Origin: a virus | Strand: one strand, 5' to 3' | Length of the DNA stretch: 43,549 nucleotides | Virus record (IMG/VR): IMGVR_UViG_3300046000_007648 | Location: 1-43,549 of that record | Part shown: positions 1 to 8,211 of the stretch, one piece after another | Layout: the number at the start of each line of letters is the position of its first letter | Numbering within the stretch: the first letter of the stretch is position 1 | Program-made: the position numbers and the translations under genes | The notes under the pieces: model-generated | The model's input: only the letters and a program-made list of their open reading frames with translations | What the model was told of the DNA's origin: nothing | Databases searched by the model: none

Positions 1-302
1 AATTTTATTATATGAGCGGCCATCAAACTCTTTCCAGAGCCTTCGAGGCCAGTCAATTCGGTTATTCTGCCGACTGGGATTCCCGCATTTGGTCGATTTG
101 CGATGGACAAATCCACTAAATCGTTTCCGGTTGTAATCCAATCCGTCACTTGCGAGGCGTCTTCATCCTCGTCCAAGAAAAATGCTACCTTTTCTCCTTG
201 GGCTTTGTTAATTGCCTCGGCTAAGACTTCACCAAGATTATCTTGTGAATCCATTTCCACCTCGACGCGTTTCTTCTTTTCAAGTTTTTCTAATTTTTCC
301 AT
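1..302 (-). CDS. uvsX: UvsX/RecA-like recombinase (3' end outside window)
   Basis: Only the first 100 codons are present; the gene runs off the left edge. The visible part has a charged Lys/Glu-rich N-terminus (residues 1-25), then TTGNDLVDLSIANRPNAGIP (about 58-77), the typical lead-in of phage RecA/UvsX cores, and a Walker A loop GLEGSGKS at 85-92. In T4 the homologue forms a filament on single-stranded DNA and drives recombination-dependent replication and repair together with gp32, whose gene lies just upstream on the same strand. The start is the ATG at 302-300; no good Shine-Dalgarno sequence precedes it, but an 11-bp hairpin lies 23 bases upstream. Family assignment is firm; exact orthology cannot be settled without the rest. 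Confidence 0.9.
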   Translation of the reverse strand, partial: MEKLEKLEKKKRVEVEMDSQDNLGEVLAEAINKAQGEKVAFFLDEDEDASQVTDWITTGNDLVDLSIANRPNAGIPVGRITELTGLEGSGKSLMAAHIIK

Positions 303-324
303 ATATGTAAAAGGGTCAATATAA

Positions 325-350
325 GATACGCCAGCATTGGCTGGCGCATC
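325..350 (-). other. RNA hairpin between gp32 and uvsX genes
   Basis: On the minus strand an 11-bp stem (one G-U pair) closes a CAAU tetraloop; the core CGCCAGC/GCTGGCG is perfect. It sits between the gp32 stop and the uvsX start, 23 bases before that start. It is not followed by a U-tract, so it is more likely a translation-control, processing or attenuation element than an intrinsic terminator. Function is inferred. Confidence 0.5.
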
Positions 351-383
351 ATTATATCATTTATTATCTATCAGTTAGACTAA

Positions 384-402
384 TTCAACTTTAAGAGTTG
401 AA
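384..402 (-). other. Small hairpin spanning the gp32 stop codon
   Basis: TTCAACT and AGTTGAA form a perfect 7-bp stem with a 5-base loop that contains the TAA stop of the gp32 gene. There is no U-run after it. It may slow decay of the gp32 message or simply reflect the acidic C-terminal codons. Confidence 0.3.
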
Positions 403-1206
403 CATGTCATCGAACTCTTGCTTTGCCGCAGTTGGCGATATCGGCGATTTCACCGATGCCTTTGTTGTGGAACTCACAATCACTGGTGCTTCACTATCGT
501 CAACGATTGTTGGAATGGGAGCTTCTTCTCCGTCCGGATTTCCTTCGACGGAATTCACCCACGTATCCATGACTGCGGTCAATTCATCATACGACAGTTC
601 TGGAAATAGTTCCACAATGTTTCGTTGATGCTTAACCTTCTCAAACAGAACCTTATCCGTCGATGCAAATGCCGGAGTTGTATTTCCCCTCGGACGAACA
701 GTTGTTTCCGGGAAGCTCTTACCAGTCTCGGCAGCAGTCTTAAATTCTACAAGAATATCGCGACCAGTATTCAAATCGGTAATATCTCCGAAGTCGGAGT
801 CATTCATGATATCAAGTACGGATTGATATACAGTCTTGCCCATTCCCCAGAATTTTACACCTTCATTTTCTTGTCCGCGCACTAGAATCGGCGCGTATGT
901 TCTTGGTTTTGGGTCCAGCGCCCTAGCTTTGGTCCACTCTTCTTTGCTTGAACTATTCTTCTTAAGTTTAGTTGCAAACTCCACAATCGGGTCCGGTCGA
1001 CCAAACGACGTAGGGCTCAAATATGTCTTACCGTTTAAGTTGTAGTGAAACAATAATTCAACGAATGGAAATTCCGGACTGTGCGTATAAGGAAGAAATC
1101 TCACCGTGGTTTTTCCCGGAGTTGGCTTCCAGATGCTTGTCGATTTGTTCGAATTTGCTTTCATGCTCTCCAAGCGAGCTTTAATTTTTGATATGTCTAA
1201 TGCCAT
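391..1206 (-). CDS. gp32: gp32-like single-stranded DNA-binding protein
   Basis: The 271-residue protein matches the T4 gp32 plan: a short basic N-terminal segment (about 1-30), an OB-fold core opening with IWKPTPGKTTVRFLP (about 26-40) and containing SFGRPDPIVEF and the aromatic-rich KFWGMGKTVYQSVLD, then a Pro/Ser-rich linker and an acidic tail ending EFDDMFNS. Such proteins coat single-stranded DNA in replication, recombination and repair and recruit partners through the acidic tail. Unlike T4 gp32 there is no cysteine at all, so the zinc-binding loop of the T4 core is missing. T4 gp32 is 301 residues, so the length is close. Two sigma-70-like promoters precede the gene and uvsX follows. 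Confidence 0.88.
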   Translation of the reverse strand: MALDISKIKARLESMKANSNKSTSIWKPTPGKTTVRFLPYTHSPEFPFVELLFHYNLNGKTYLSPTSFGRPDPIVEFATKLKKNSSSKEEWTKARALDPKPRTYAPILVRGQENEGVKFWGMGKTVYQSVLDIMNDSDFGDITDLNTGRDILVEFKTAAETGKSFPETTVRPRGNTTPAFASTDKVLFEKVKHQRNIVELFPELSYDELTAVMDTWVNSVEGNPDGEEAPIPTIVDDSEAPVIVSSTTKASVKSPISPTAAKQEFDDMFNS

Positions 1207-1394
1207 AGTATTTTTATTTATTAATGTTTAATGTTTAATTTAGCTAGTTAGTTTCAGTTACCAAATAGTTAATATCCGGTAATATGAACCAAGAATTGCA
1301 ATTCGTCAATCTATAATAAGATTAATCTTTTTATTAATCAACCGTACTGCATTTCTCGGTTATTAATAAGTATCTAGACGCCAAAAAATCGAAC
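1207..1394 (-). promoter_or_regulatory. gp32 upstream region with two tandem sigma-70-like promoters
   Basis: Two promoter-like signals read toward gp32. The upstream one has TTGATT (1341-1336), a 17-base spacer and TATTAT (1318-1313). The downstream one has TTGACG (1309-1304), a 17-base spacer and CATATT (1286-1281). The upstream spacer contains the palindrome GATTAATC and the downstream one AATTGCAATT. They lie 75-135 bases before the start codon and leave an AT-rich leader. This suggests early or middle expression independent of the genes upstream. Confidence 0.5.
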
Positions 1395-1418
1395 AAAAAA
1401 TCTCGTTTATAGTCGAGA
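1395..1418 (-). terminator. Intrinsic terminator candidate
   Basis: TCTCG and CGAGA form a 5-bp stem with an 8-base loop that holds the stop codon of the upstream gene, followed on the minus strand by six U residues. The stem is short, so efficiency is uncertain, but it separates this gene from the independent gp32 promoters. Confidence 0.45.
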
Positions 1419-1802
1419 TATTGTTAACAATTTTGTGGGGGTGACGCGGAATTTTCCTCCGCTTGTGGATATGAAAGAGTTTCTGTATTGTTCCCAGTCT
1501 ACTTGATATTCTCGACCAGACATTCCGCCGGTCTCTGATCTAATCAATTCGTTGAGTGCATTGATAGAATATATTACGTTATATTCTTTTTTACGGTGCA
1601 CTGACATCGTCCTTGGATAAAACTCAATTTTTCCACGTTTTGCATTGAACGTTAAAAATATGTCATTAAAATCTAATGTGCTCTGTAATACATACACGGC
1701 ATTTTCGGGTATATCGTAATATTGAACTAACGCACGAACCTCCTGCAAATATGTTTGATATGTAGCAAACGTACACAACAACTGTGTGTCATATTCACGC
1801 AT
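1407..1802 (-). CDS. Hypothetical protein (131 aa)
   Basis: I do not recognise this family. The protein is soluble-looking, without signal peptide or membrane segment; residues 20-70 read as alternating strands and helices and the C-terminus is basic. Its ATG overlaps the TAA of the upstream gene (TAATG), so translation is probably coupled to the 285-residue protein before it. A hairpin terminator covers its stop codon and an independently promoted gp32 gene follows. The position between tail/baseplate and replication genes gives no clear role. Confidence 0.7.
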   Translation of the reverse strand: MREYDTQLLCTFATYQTYLQEVRALVQYYDIPENAVYVLQSTLDFNDIFLTFNAKRGKIEFYPRTMSVHRKKEYNVIYSINALNELIRSETGGMSGREYQVDWEQYRNSFISTSGGKFRVTPTKLLTISRL

Positions 1803-2659
1803 TATGCACCATTCTTTTGAGCAAATATTTTAAATTCTTCCCGGTCCACGTTCTTTATTGGAACAATTTCACCGGTCATTCCGACGACCGCCGAAGCTTC
1901 TCCCATAGGATTTCTCCATTCTCCGTACGGAACAGAGGTCCAACCTTTTTGTTGGGCGAATTTGGCCGACAGTGCAACATAATCTGGGGCGGAAGGTGTT
2001 GGGATTGTCCCGGCACCAACGGCGGAAGTTGCGCCCGGAGTCGCGCCAGATGCCCCACCAGATGCCCCGCCGTTGCCTGTGGGAGCGTTTTTGGTTACAT
2101 CCGGTGGGATTGTATCAGAAACTCCCGAATTTGCCCCAGAACTCGCTGGTTTTTGTTCCGGTTTCACGACCGCTGGTTTATCAGATGGAGCGGACCCTAT
2201 ATTTGCCGGTTGTTTTTCTGCTGCCGGTTCTTTTACTGGGGTTGTTGGTGGGGTGGCTCCGCCTTGCGGGGCGGTTGGCTCTGTTGCGCTTGGTCCTTGT
2301 TGGTTGGTGCGCTTTTGTTTGCCTCGTTTCTTATAATAAAGATTCATTCCGCCCTGTCCGTGAGTTGGGTCCGACTCAAAATGAGTTCCTTTCTGAATTG
2401 CTGCCTTTTTATATTCAATCGACGGAAATGTTACCAACCAGCCTTCTTTGTTAAATGCTTGGCGTTCCGGAAACTTTCCCTCGTTTTTTAGCATCATCGC
2501 TTCAACGCCCTCCATGACAGTTAATTCATCCATTCCTCTGTCAATCATACATTCCATCAATACCACAATGTGGACTGGGTCGTATATGTCTAATATGCCG
2601 GAGTTAATTCTATCGTCTATTCCTGCCTCGGTTATAATATTGTCTATAAAAGTATTCAC
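1802..2659 (-). CDS. Hypothetical protein with long Pro/Ala/Gly-rich linker
   Basis: The 285-residue protein has three parts. An N-terminal helical domain (1-110, beginning NTFIDNIITEAGIDDRINSG) comes first. A low-complexity linker of about 100 residues rich in Pro, Ala, Gly, Thr and Ser follows (about 120-225). A short C-terminal domain (about 228-285, including QQKGWTSVPYGEWRNPMG) ends it. The start is a GTG at 2659-2657; no in-frame ATG lies near it. The stop overlaps the next start. Two domains on a flexible tether suggest a scaffolding or adaptor role, but I do not recognise the family and assign no function. Confidence 0.7.
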   Translation of the reverse strand: MNTFIDNIITEAGIDDRINSGILDIYDPVHIVVLMECMIDRGMDELTVMEGVEAMMLKNEGKFPERQAFNKEGWLVTFPSIEYKKAAIQKGTHFESDPTHGQGGMNLYYKKRGKQKRTNQQGPSATEPTAPQGGATPPTTPVKEPAAEKQPANIGSAPSDKPAVVKPEQKPASSGANSGVSDTIPPDVTKNAPTGNGGASGGASGATPGATSAVGAGTIPTPSAPDYVALSAKFAQQKGWTSVPYGEWRNPMGEASAVVGMTGEIVPIKNVDREEFKIFAQKNGA

Positions 2660-2673
2660 GGGTTTCTCTATAA

Positions 2674-3657
2674 TTATATAAACACTTTGAGTTTTATACC
2701 TTTTGACAGACGATTGAACACAAAATAATTAAAAAACTCCTCTTTTTTTACATAAAAAGCGTCTTTTCCGAGCTTGTTTACTACCACAATACCTTCGGTA
2801 TAATGAATCATGGGCAATAACTCGGCAGTAATCGTTGTACAAGATATCGCCTTGGTGAAATATGAAATCTGTTTCAGGGTTGGAATAGTTATATGTTCAA
2901 GTGTGTCCGTCACTCGACTTAAAGTCACTTTCCTCGGTTTATTGCTTTCCATTTCTCGTAGAACTTCCGGACCGTTTTCTATCTTAGCTATGATAACCTT
3001 ACCATCTATGTGCAGTTTTGCGTAATTTATTGGAGCATCAACCTCGACTTGATTTAGTCGTTTTCCTACAAGTTCTAGCCCAGAGAATACGGTTGTTCCC
3101 ATTTCTTCCTCGTTTAAATTATCTATAAAATCACAAACATAATCTTTTTCATCCTGACTTGCGGGTCTTCCCTCAAATTTGTGGTCGTCCGTTATAACAC
3201 TCTTTAGGTAATTTCTGGCATTTTCGTTTTTCTCTAAAATGTGAGTGAGAGCACGCAGCGCCTTTGTGAACATCAAATTTTTGTATCCGTGGATTGACGC
3301 GTTCTCTAATTTTATATTTGACCCATCATCCAGAGCCTTTACATCGACAGTTTTGTTTCCGGGTAAAATTAAATCTCCTATATTACTTCCCCCGGAAATG
3401 CAACCTCGGAGCAAAAATACAAACGGTATTTCACCGAAATGCAAATTCTTTTTCCTCGAAAGTGAATTTATATAATCAATAATCTCGGAATATTTTGCGT
3501 TGTTGTATTCCGCGACCGCCGCTTCCACCGATTCGCAACTATTATACAATTCAGCAAAGCTTGGATTTTTCTTCAATATTTCAATTAACCTCGGTATAAC
3601 TTCAATGTCAATTTTCTTAAAGTTGTTTCCGACCTCCGAGATTATGTCATTTACCAT
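2674..3657 (-). CDS. Possible PD-(D/E)XK nuclease-like protein
   Basis: The protein has about 327 residues from the ATG at 3657; a TTG at 3672 overlapping the upstream TGA would add five. The segment GGSNIGDLILPGNKTVDVKA (about 90-109) fits the D-x(n)-(D/E)-x-K signature of PD-(D/E)XK nucleases: GD on one strand, then VDVKA on the next. The rest is mixed helix and strand with no membrane segment. It lies directly after the family A polymerase-like gene and before gp32/uvsX, so a role in DNA processing is plausible. The short motif is the only support, and a non-catalytic structural protein remains possible. Confidence 0.5.
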   Translation of the reverse strand: MVNDIISEVGNNFKKIDIEVIPRLIEILKKNPSFAELYNSCESVEAAVAEYNNAKYSEIIDYINSLSRKKNLHFGEIPFVFLLRGCISGGSNIGDLILPGNKTVDVKALDDGSNIKLENASIHGYKNLMFTKALRALTHILEKNENARNYLKSVITDDHKFEGRPASQDEKDYVCDFIDNLNEEEMGTTVFSGLELVGKRLNQVEVDAPINYAKLHIDGKVIIAKIENGPEVLREMESNKPRKVTLSRVTDTLEHITIPTLKQISYFTKAISCTTITAELLPMIHYTEGIVVVNKLGKDAFYVKKEEFFNYFVFNRLSKGIKLKVFI

Positions 3658-3668
3658 ATTATTAAATA

Positions 3669-5036
3669 TCAAGAAATTTTGATATGCTGCATATCCTTGT
3701 AAGATTTTCCAACATAGACCTTAACCGGAAATTTTTCTTGTTCCATAATATTCTTAATTTTACGTATTGTGTCTATTTTATCTTCCTTGTGGACATCGAA
3801 CAAAATGCTGTCGTATGTATATAATATCGCCTTGGTCTTTTTTGATTCTAAATTATCCAATAATTCTCCCAGAACATCTACTGCCATTTCCGTCTCGAAT
3901 GCTTGTAATATATAGTTGAATAACTTATTGGGAGTTGCGTCTTCAATATGGCACGCCCTAATCTCGCGTCGGTACTTTGGGGTTTCTATATACCCATTCT
4001 CCTCGAAAAATTTCCAGCGGTGGTTTATATATTCTTGAATTTTTGCAAATAGCGGGATGTGCAGAAATTTTTCACTTAGTCCACCATATATCTGGGTGAA
4101 TGTAAATCCTTTGGCTACTGCAATATCTTCTTCGTTGATTTCCTCTTTGTTGAAATAATACCTCGCCAAGTATTCGTAGGGATTCACCGAAACATCCATC
4201 GGGAAATTGACAAGGTGCGCAATCAATCTTGGATGGAATGCGCTATAATCCATCATTATTAATGTGCCCTCATTTCCATATCTGGATACGAAACATTCTC
4301 GGCTGTTATCGGATTTATTTAGTGCCGCATAATTGATTCCACCAAACCGGTTGCTTGGTCTTCCGGTCGATGTCAACAAATTATATTGAGAATATATTAT
4401 TCCATTTTTTATATGTTTTTCTTGCTCGTTTCCAAATTCGTCCACGAAATCGTCGGTAACATACAATCCATTGGACTCCAACCTAGCAAAACAGTTGGTC
4501 ATTTTATTATTGACGAACATGAGTCCCGGTTCGTCTACCATAGAAATATTCAATGGAAGGGCTCGTTTAACTTTGTCAGAAAAAAGACGTGCGTGTTTGA
4601 ATAACGGAATACACTTATTTGTATCAGGTAAATTCCGAAATATTGAATTTATGAAACGGTGAGAATTAGTCGTAGCATCGTCATCATCTTCGGTCCCGGT
4701 GCTAAGATATCTCAATAGTCGTATATCTAGTAGACCGCAATCTTCTCCAAACAGTTGCGTTACGCTTTTTTTGTCGAACGTATATTTCCTTTGGATTGAT
4801 GTGGAAAGTGCTCGGCGAATGATATCGAATATCCCCGGCAAAGGAGAAGACTCGTTGTGCTCTATTGGAACACACCACTCCGTGTCCGATGACAGAAAAT
4901 AGAAAAACAACAAACTTGCACGATTATTCAGATAATGCTTCTGCCCATCTACACACACTACGTCCAATACCAATTGGTCGGTACTTATGTTGGCTGTTAG
5001 CAAGGATAAATCAAATGTACTTTCTACAATAGTCAC
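3669..5036 (-). CDS. Reduced family A DNA polymerase-like protein
   Basis: The 455-residue protein carries the palm/fingers landmarks of family A DNA polymerases in order: TSTGRPSNRFGGINYA (222-237); motif A MDYSAFHPRLIAHL (262-275, catalytic D263); motif B KGFTFTQIYGG (309-319, with the K, F and YG spacing of E. coli Pol I K758/F762/Y766); motif C YTYDSILFDV (406-415, catalytic D409). The usual VHDE of motif C is YDS here, and the arginine four residues before the motif B lysine is absent. The N-terminal 150 residues are short and only faintly like a 3'-5' exonuclease domain. T7 polymerase is 704 residues, so this is a reduced form. The start is GTG. It sits between baseplate and recombination genes. 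Confidence 0.75.
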   Translation of the reverse strand: MTIVESTFDLSLLTANISTDQLVLDVVCVDGQKHYLNNRASLLFFYFLSSDTEWCVPIEHNESSPLPGIFDIIRRALSTSIQRKYTFDKKSVTQLFGEDCGLLDIRLLRYLSTGTEDDDDATTNSHRFINSIFRNLPDTNKCIPLFKHARLFSDKVKRALPLNISMVDEPGLMFVNNKMTNCFARLESNGLYVTDDFVDEFGNEQEKHIKNGIIYSQYNLLTSTGRPSNRFGGINYAALNKSDNSRECFVSRYGNEGTLIMMDYSAFHPRLIAHLVNFPMDVSVNPYEYLARYYFNKEEINEEDIAVAKGFTFTQIYGGLSEKFLHIPLFAKIQEYINHRWKFFEENGYIETPKYRREIRACHIEDATPNKLFNYILQAFETEMAVDVLGELLDNLESKKTKAILYTYDSILFDVHKEDKIDTIRKIKNIMEQEKFPVKVYVGKSYKDMQHIKIS

Positions 5037-5076
5037 TTAACCAACACTAACCAATAGACTCGATCTGTCAACCAAA

Positions 5077-5466
5077 TTAGTATCCGCGCCAATATTCCAA
5101 CGGATTCTGCAATAACCTAGACAAGTCAAGTTCTTGTTCTTTTTTTATTCGGTCAATCTCGAATAAATTTTGTTGCGATACTCCTATAATATTAACCATG
5201 GAGCTAGACCTGATCGTATCTTTAATTCCCGTAATTCTCCAATTCAAATACACAATTTTGTACAATATTGTATTGATGCTTTTTGCGTCTTCGGGGCGAA
5301 TTTCCATCAATATATTCTCGTTAACTTTTTTTATAAAAACCCGCGTGAAATATCCATTATTATAATCACTATCCTTTGGATGTGGTTTATTTGTCGAGGG
5401 GGATATGCCAGTCAATTTCCCGGAGCTTCCTCCATATTCCGCAGCTATAGCATCATTGTATTTCAT
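5077..5466 (-). CDS. Putative small baseplate/virion protein (129 aa)
   Basis: The central part (NNGYFTRVFIKKVNENILMEI, then about 25 residues to LYKIVYLNWRITG) and the C-terminal NPLEYWRGY resemble small proteins encoded beside baseplate genes in T4-like phages, but I cannot name the family. It is soluble and basic, with no cysteine. Its ATG overlaps the stop of the large baseplate gene before it by one base, so the two are probably made together, and a structural or assembly role is inferred from this. A GTG-started polymerase-like gene follows after 40 bases. Confidence 0.65.
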   Translation of the reverse strand: MKYNDAIAAEYGGSSGKLTGISPSTNKPHPKDSDYNNGYFTRVFIKKVNENILMEIRPEDAKSINTILYKIVYLNWRITGIKDTIRSSSMVNIIGVSQQNLFEIDRIKKEQELDLSRLLQNPLEYWRGY

Positions 5467-7892
5467 TATTTAAAAATTGTCAACGGTCTGGCTTGTGCCG
5501 AAATTTCCGTAATCCATATCTTGTTTTCTATTCTTTGGGATACATTGGAAACTTGCCATACTGCCCGGTCATATCCATATGAACTTGGCACGTGGTCCAA
5601 CGTGAATTGGGCCAGATACCGCACTCCACCAATTCCCAGTAGTTCCATTTTAAACGTAGTCCCCGGCATAGGACTGTTGTTGGTATATATGGATTTTTTG
5701 TTTTTAATATCCAACAGTATGGATTTCATGAATGTTGAATCTAATTCGCACAGTATATATTGCTTAACAGCATCTCCCTTGCCCGTCGTGTAAGTATAAA
5801 AATTGCTATTATCTGCCAATAGTCTCTTATATTTTGATTGTGTTGAATTTGGGTTATTTTGTTCGCTGTTTGCCGGAGTGATTTTGGTGTATACTGCTCG
5901 GTCGAACATTCTATCGCCGCGTGATAATTTACTATACACTATATTCTTTGGGTCATAGTTGGCAGTACCATATCCGGTGGGTAGAGTTTTTTTGCCGCTG
6001 CTGCTCTGCATTATCATTTGATTTGACATTTCAGGAGCCATTTTTATTTCCAAATTTGCGGATTTCATATATGCTGAACTTACTGCGCCAACTGAAATTC
6101 TTTGTAAAGTCTCCGCCAATTCTTTCGTAGTTATAGAAGTAAAATTTACATCGATTACGGAGTACTTAGTATTATCTACGGTATGTGGGATTAATTTCAA
6201 TTGTGATATATCGCACACCGAATTTGAAATGTGCTGCAACAAATCTTCTATGAGAGTTCGAACATTGTCATTCTTCGAGACGAGCGATTTAAATAATTCG
6301 ACGGATACATAAATATCTTCCAAATACCCCCAATATCCAGCGTCAACTTTGCCCGGTCCGATATTTGGGACATAATCGGAATATACCGGAAATGACCTAC
6401 CCTCCGGATTAATTATCTCATGTAAATTATCATAAGTGTCATCGAATTTATTCTCCTCTATGAAAGCCTTTATTGTTGGAAACAGCGTATAGTAAGCGCC
6501 TTCTGGCTTCCCTCCTTGTGTGCCAGTTCCCCCGATAGACTGTATACTCCTCAGTGTTGCCGCGTCTCTCGGTCCCTGTACTTCTCGAATTGTCCCCACG
6601 CCACCAATTCCTCCCATATTAATCGGGGAAATCGCGATCTTTCTGGCGGATTCCTCGGTAACAAATCTTGGCGCAATTTGGTTTGGTATCAATATGTTTT
6701 TACTGGTGGATTTTAATGCCGGGTGTGCACACATTACCACTCCGGAAATATCGAGAGAGTTTCCCTTGACATTGGTATCCTTATCGTCTGGGTCAAGAAA
6801 TTGTATTTCAAAAAACCGATTTATTATATCAACGATTAAATCCATTCTAAACCACACTTTAGAATCGGCGTTGGCGGAATCAAACCATCCGGCGTCTCCG
6901 CTTTTAAATATTCTTCCACGGGTAGATACTTTGATATCATTGGAAACGTCGCGAATTTGTCTGGCCGTGGTTACTCCACCAATCCCGCCCATATTAACAA
7001 CAGAAAATTCGGGCACGGCGGTCTTCTTATTCTTTATGCCCAAATTATCTATGTCTTCATACACAAATTCCACAAAGTCTTTCAACTTTATGGAGCCGCT
7101 GCTATTGGTAGGGTTGGTCGCCGCCGAATTTTTTCCGTGGTATGATTGTCCACTGATGAATCGGTTTGCATTTGTTATGCTGGTGAAACAATTATATCCA
7201 CCGGCTGCGTCAAGAGTATATCCATAGTCATTTATAAGCCCCATAGCCAAATCGTAATTTCCCTTGGATTGTTTAATCCATTTATAAGTGTAGTCAGGGT
7301 CTCCACTATATATTTTATACAACCAATCAATATCTTGCAAATCTACCAAAGATTCATTACTATAATTATTCCATCCCCATTCGACCAATAAAGTTATGTT
7401 CGGGGTCAGAAAGTACGGAGTCAAATACTCCAATTGCTCTAACGAGTAACATTTCCATGTTATTTTAGTTGTTCTACACAGCGCATTGAAACTACTGTTT
7501 GTTCCGCCGGAAAACTCGGTCTCTACCGAAACTATACTTGGGGGTGGTCTATGCGGAAAATCATTGCCAGTATATTCTCCTACCCCGCCGACCGCCAAAA
7601 TTTCGTGTGGATTGCCAACCGCGTCCACGCCTATAGTTATGCGGCGGTTTTTAAATCCATAGCTAGCGTCGAATCCATTTGTTCCGCCCATTACAAATCC
7701 CTCTAGATTCGGTGCCGCGCCACTTATTCCATTGGAAAATACTCTAGTCCACGCAGTTCTTGGTCCACTGTATGGCTTACCGTCGGTTAAGTTTGGATTG
7801 AAATCATATTCACCCGCTCTGTTATTCAGTTCAGTTTTAATCCATTCGTCTAATGGGTGCAGCCCCCATGGAAATATTTTAGTGTCGGCCAT
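5466..7892 (-). CDS. Large baseplate/tail structural protein (808 aa)
   Basis: This long soluble protein begins MADTKIFPWGLHPLDEWIK and contains LTPNITLLVEWGWNNYSNES (about 177-196), a stretch I associate with virion structural proteins of T4-like phages. The motif NMGGIGGV occurs twice, with related Gly-Gly-Val segments elsewhere, suggesting internal repeats or loop elements. The C-terminal third (VDVNFTSITTKELAETLQ; MFDRAVYTKITP) is beta-rich. It follows the LysM-like gp53-type gene by 14 bases, within the baseplate gene run. A hub or wedge component is the best inference; the exact T4 counterpart is not clear. Confidence 0.65.
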   Translation of the reverse strand: MADTKIFPWGLHPLDEWIKTELNNRAGEYDFNPNLTDGKPYSGPRTAWTRVFSNGISGAAPNLEGFVMGGTNGFDASYGFKNRRITIGVDAVGNPHEILAVGGVGEYTGNDFPHRPPPSIVSVETEFSGGTNSSFNALCRTTKITWKCYSLEQLEYLTPYFLTPNITLLVEWGWNNYSNESLVDLQDIDWLYKIYSGDPDYTYKWIKQSKGNYDLAMGLINDYGYTLDAAGGYNCFTSITNANRFISGQSYHGKNSAATNPTNSSGSIKLKDFVEFVYEDIDNLGIKNKKTAVPEFSVVNMGGIGGVTTARQIRDVSNDIKVSTRGRIFKSGDAGWFDSANADSKVWFRMDLIVDIINRFFEIQFLDPDDKDTNVKGNSLDISGVVMCAHPALKSTSKNILIPNQIAPRFVTEESARKIAISPINMGGIGGVGTIREVQGPRDAATLRSIQSIGGTGTQGGKPEGAYYTLFPTIKAFIEENKFDDTYDNLHEIINPEGRSFPVYSDYVPNIGPGKVDAGYWGYLEDIYVSVELFKSLVSKNDNVRTLIEDLLQHISNSVCDISQLKLIPHTVDNTKYSVIDVNFTSITTKELAETLQRISVGAVSSAYMKSANLEIKMAPEMSNQMIMQSSSGKKTLPTGYGTANYDPKNIVYSKLSRGDRMFDRAVYTKITPANSEQNNPNSTQSKYKRLLADNSNFYTYTTGKGDAVKQYILCELDSTFMKSILLDIKNKKSIYTNNSPMPGTTFKMELLGIGGVRYLAQFTLDHVPSSYGYDRAVWQVSNVSQRIENKIWITEISAQARPLTIFK

Positions 7893-7906
7893 AATTTTTA
7901 TAACAA

Positions 7907-8209
7907 TTATATTCCATTTTCGCGCTTGAAATTGCTAACAATTAAGTCTATATTTTTTGGTATTCTTATTTGCTCTCCGGTTGGAGCCTTTAGTGTAGCT
8001 TTTATACCATTGGCCTGTGCAATTACCCACCAAAGTGTAACATCGTTGTAAAATTTAAACGCGAGGCTGTCCAAGAAATCTGTGTCGGTTGCGTAAATGT
8101 ATATGTCATTGGCTCCAATTGGAATTTTTGGATATCTCGTTGTACTATATACCCTCTTACCATCATAGCGAGCAAATACATTTCTACCATTTGGATTATA
8201 TCTATTCAT
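7907..8209 (-). CDS. gp53: LysM-like small baseplate protein, gp53 type
   Basis: The 100-residue protein has a clear LysM/tail-X pattern: DTDFLDSLAFKFYNDVTLWW (about 42-61) followed by VIAQANG and then PTGEQIRIPKN (about 75-85). This is the D-x-L-x-x-L-A-x-x-F-Y-G/N-D-x-x-L-W-x-I layout of phage baseplate proteins such as T4 gp53. In T4, gp53 joins wedges to each other during baseplate assembly. It lies two bases after the preceding baseplate gene and 14 bases before the next one, in the middle of the baseplate run. T4 gp53 is nearly twice as long, so only the LysM-like core is retained. Confidence 0.75.
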   Translation of the reverse strand: MNRYNPNGRNVFARYDGKRVYSTTRYPKIPIGANDIYIYATDTDFLDSLAFKFYNDVTLWWVIAQANGIKATLKAPTGEQIRIPKNIDLIVSNFKRENGI

Positions 8210-8211
8210 TT

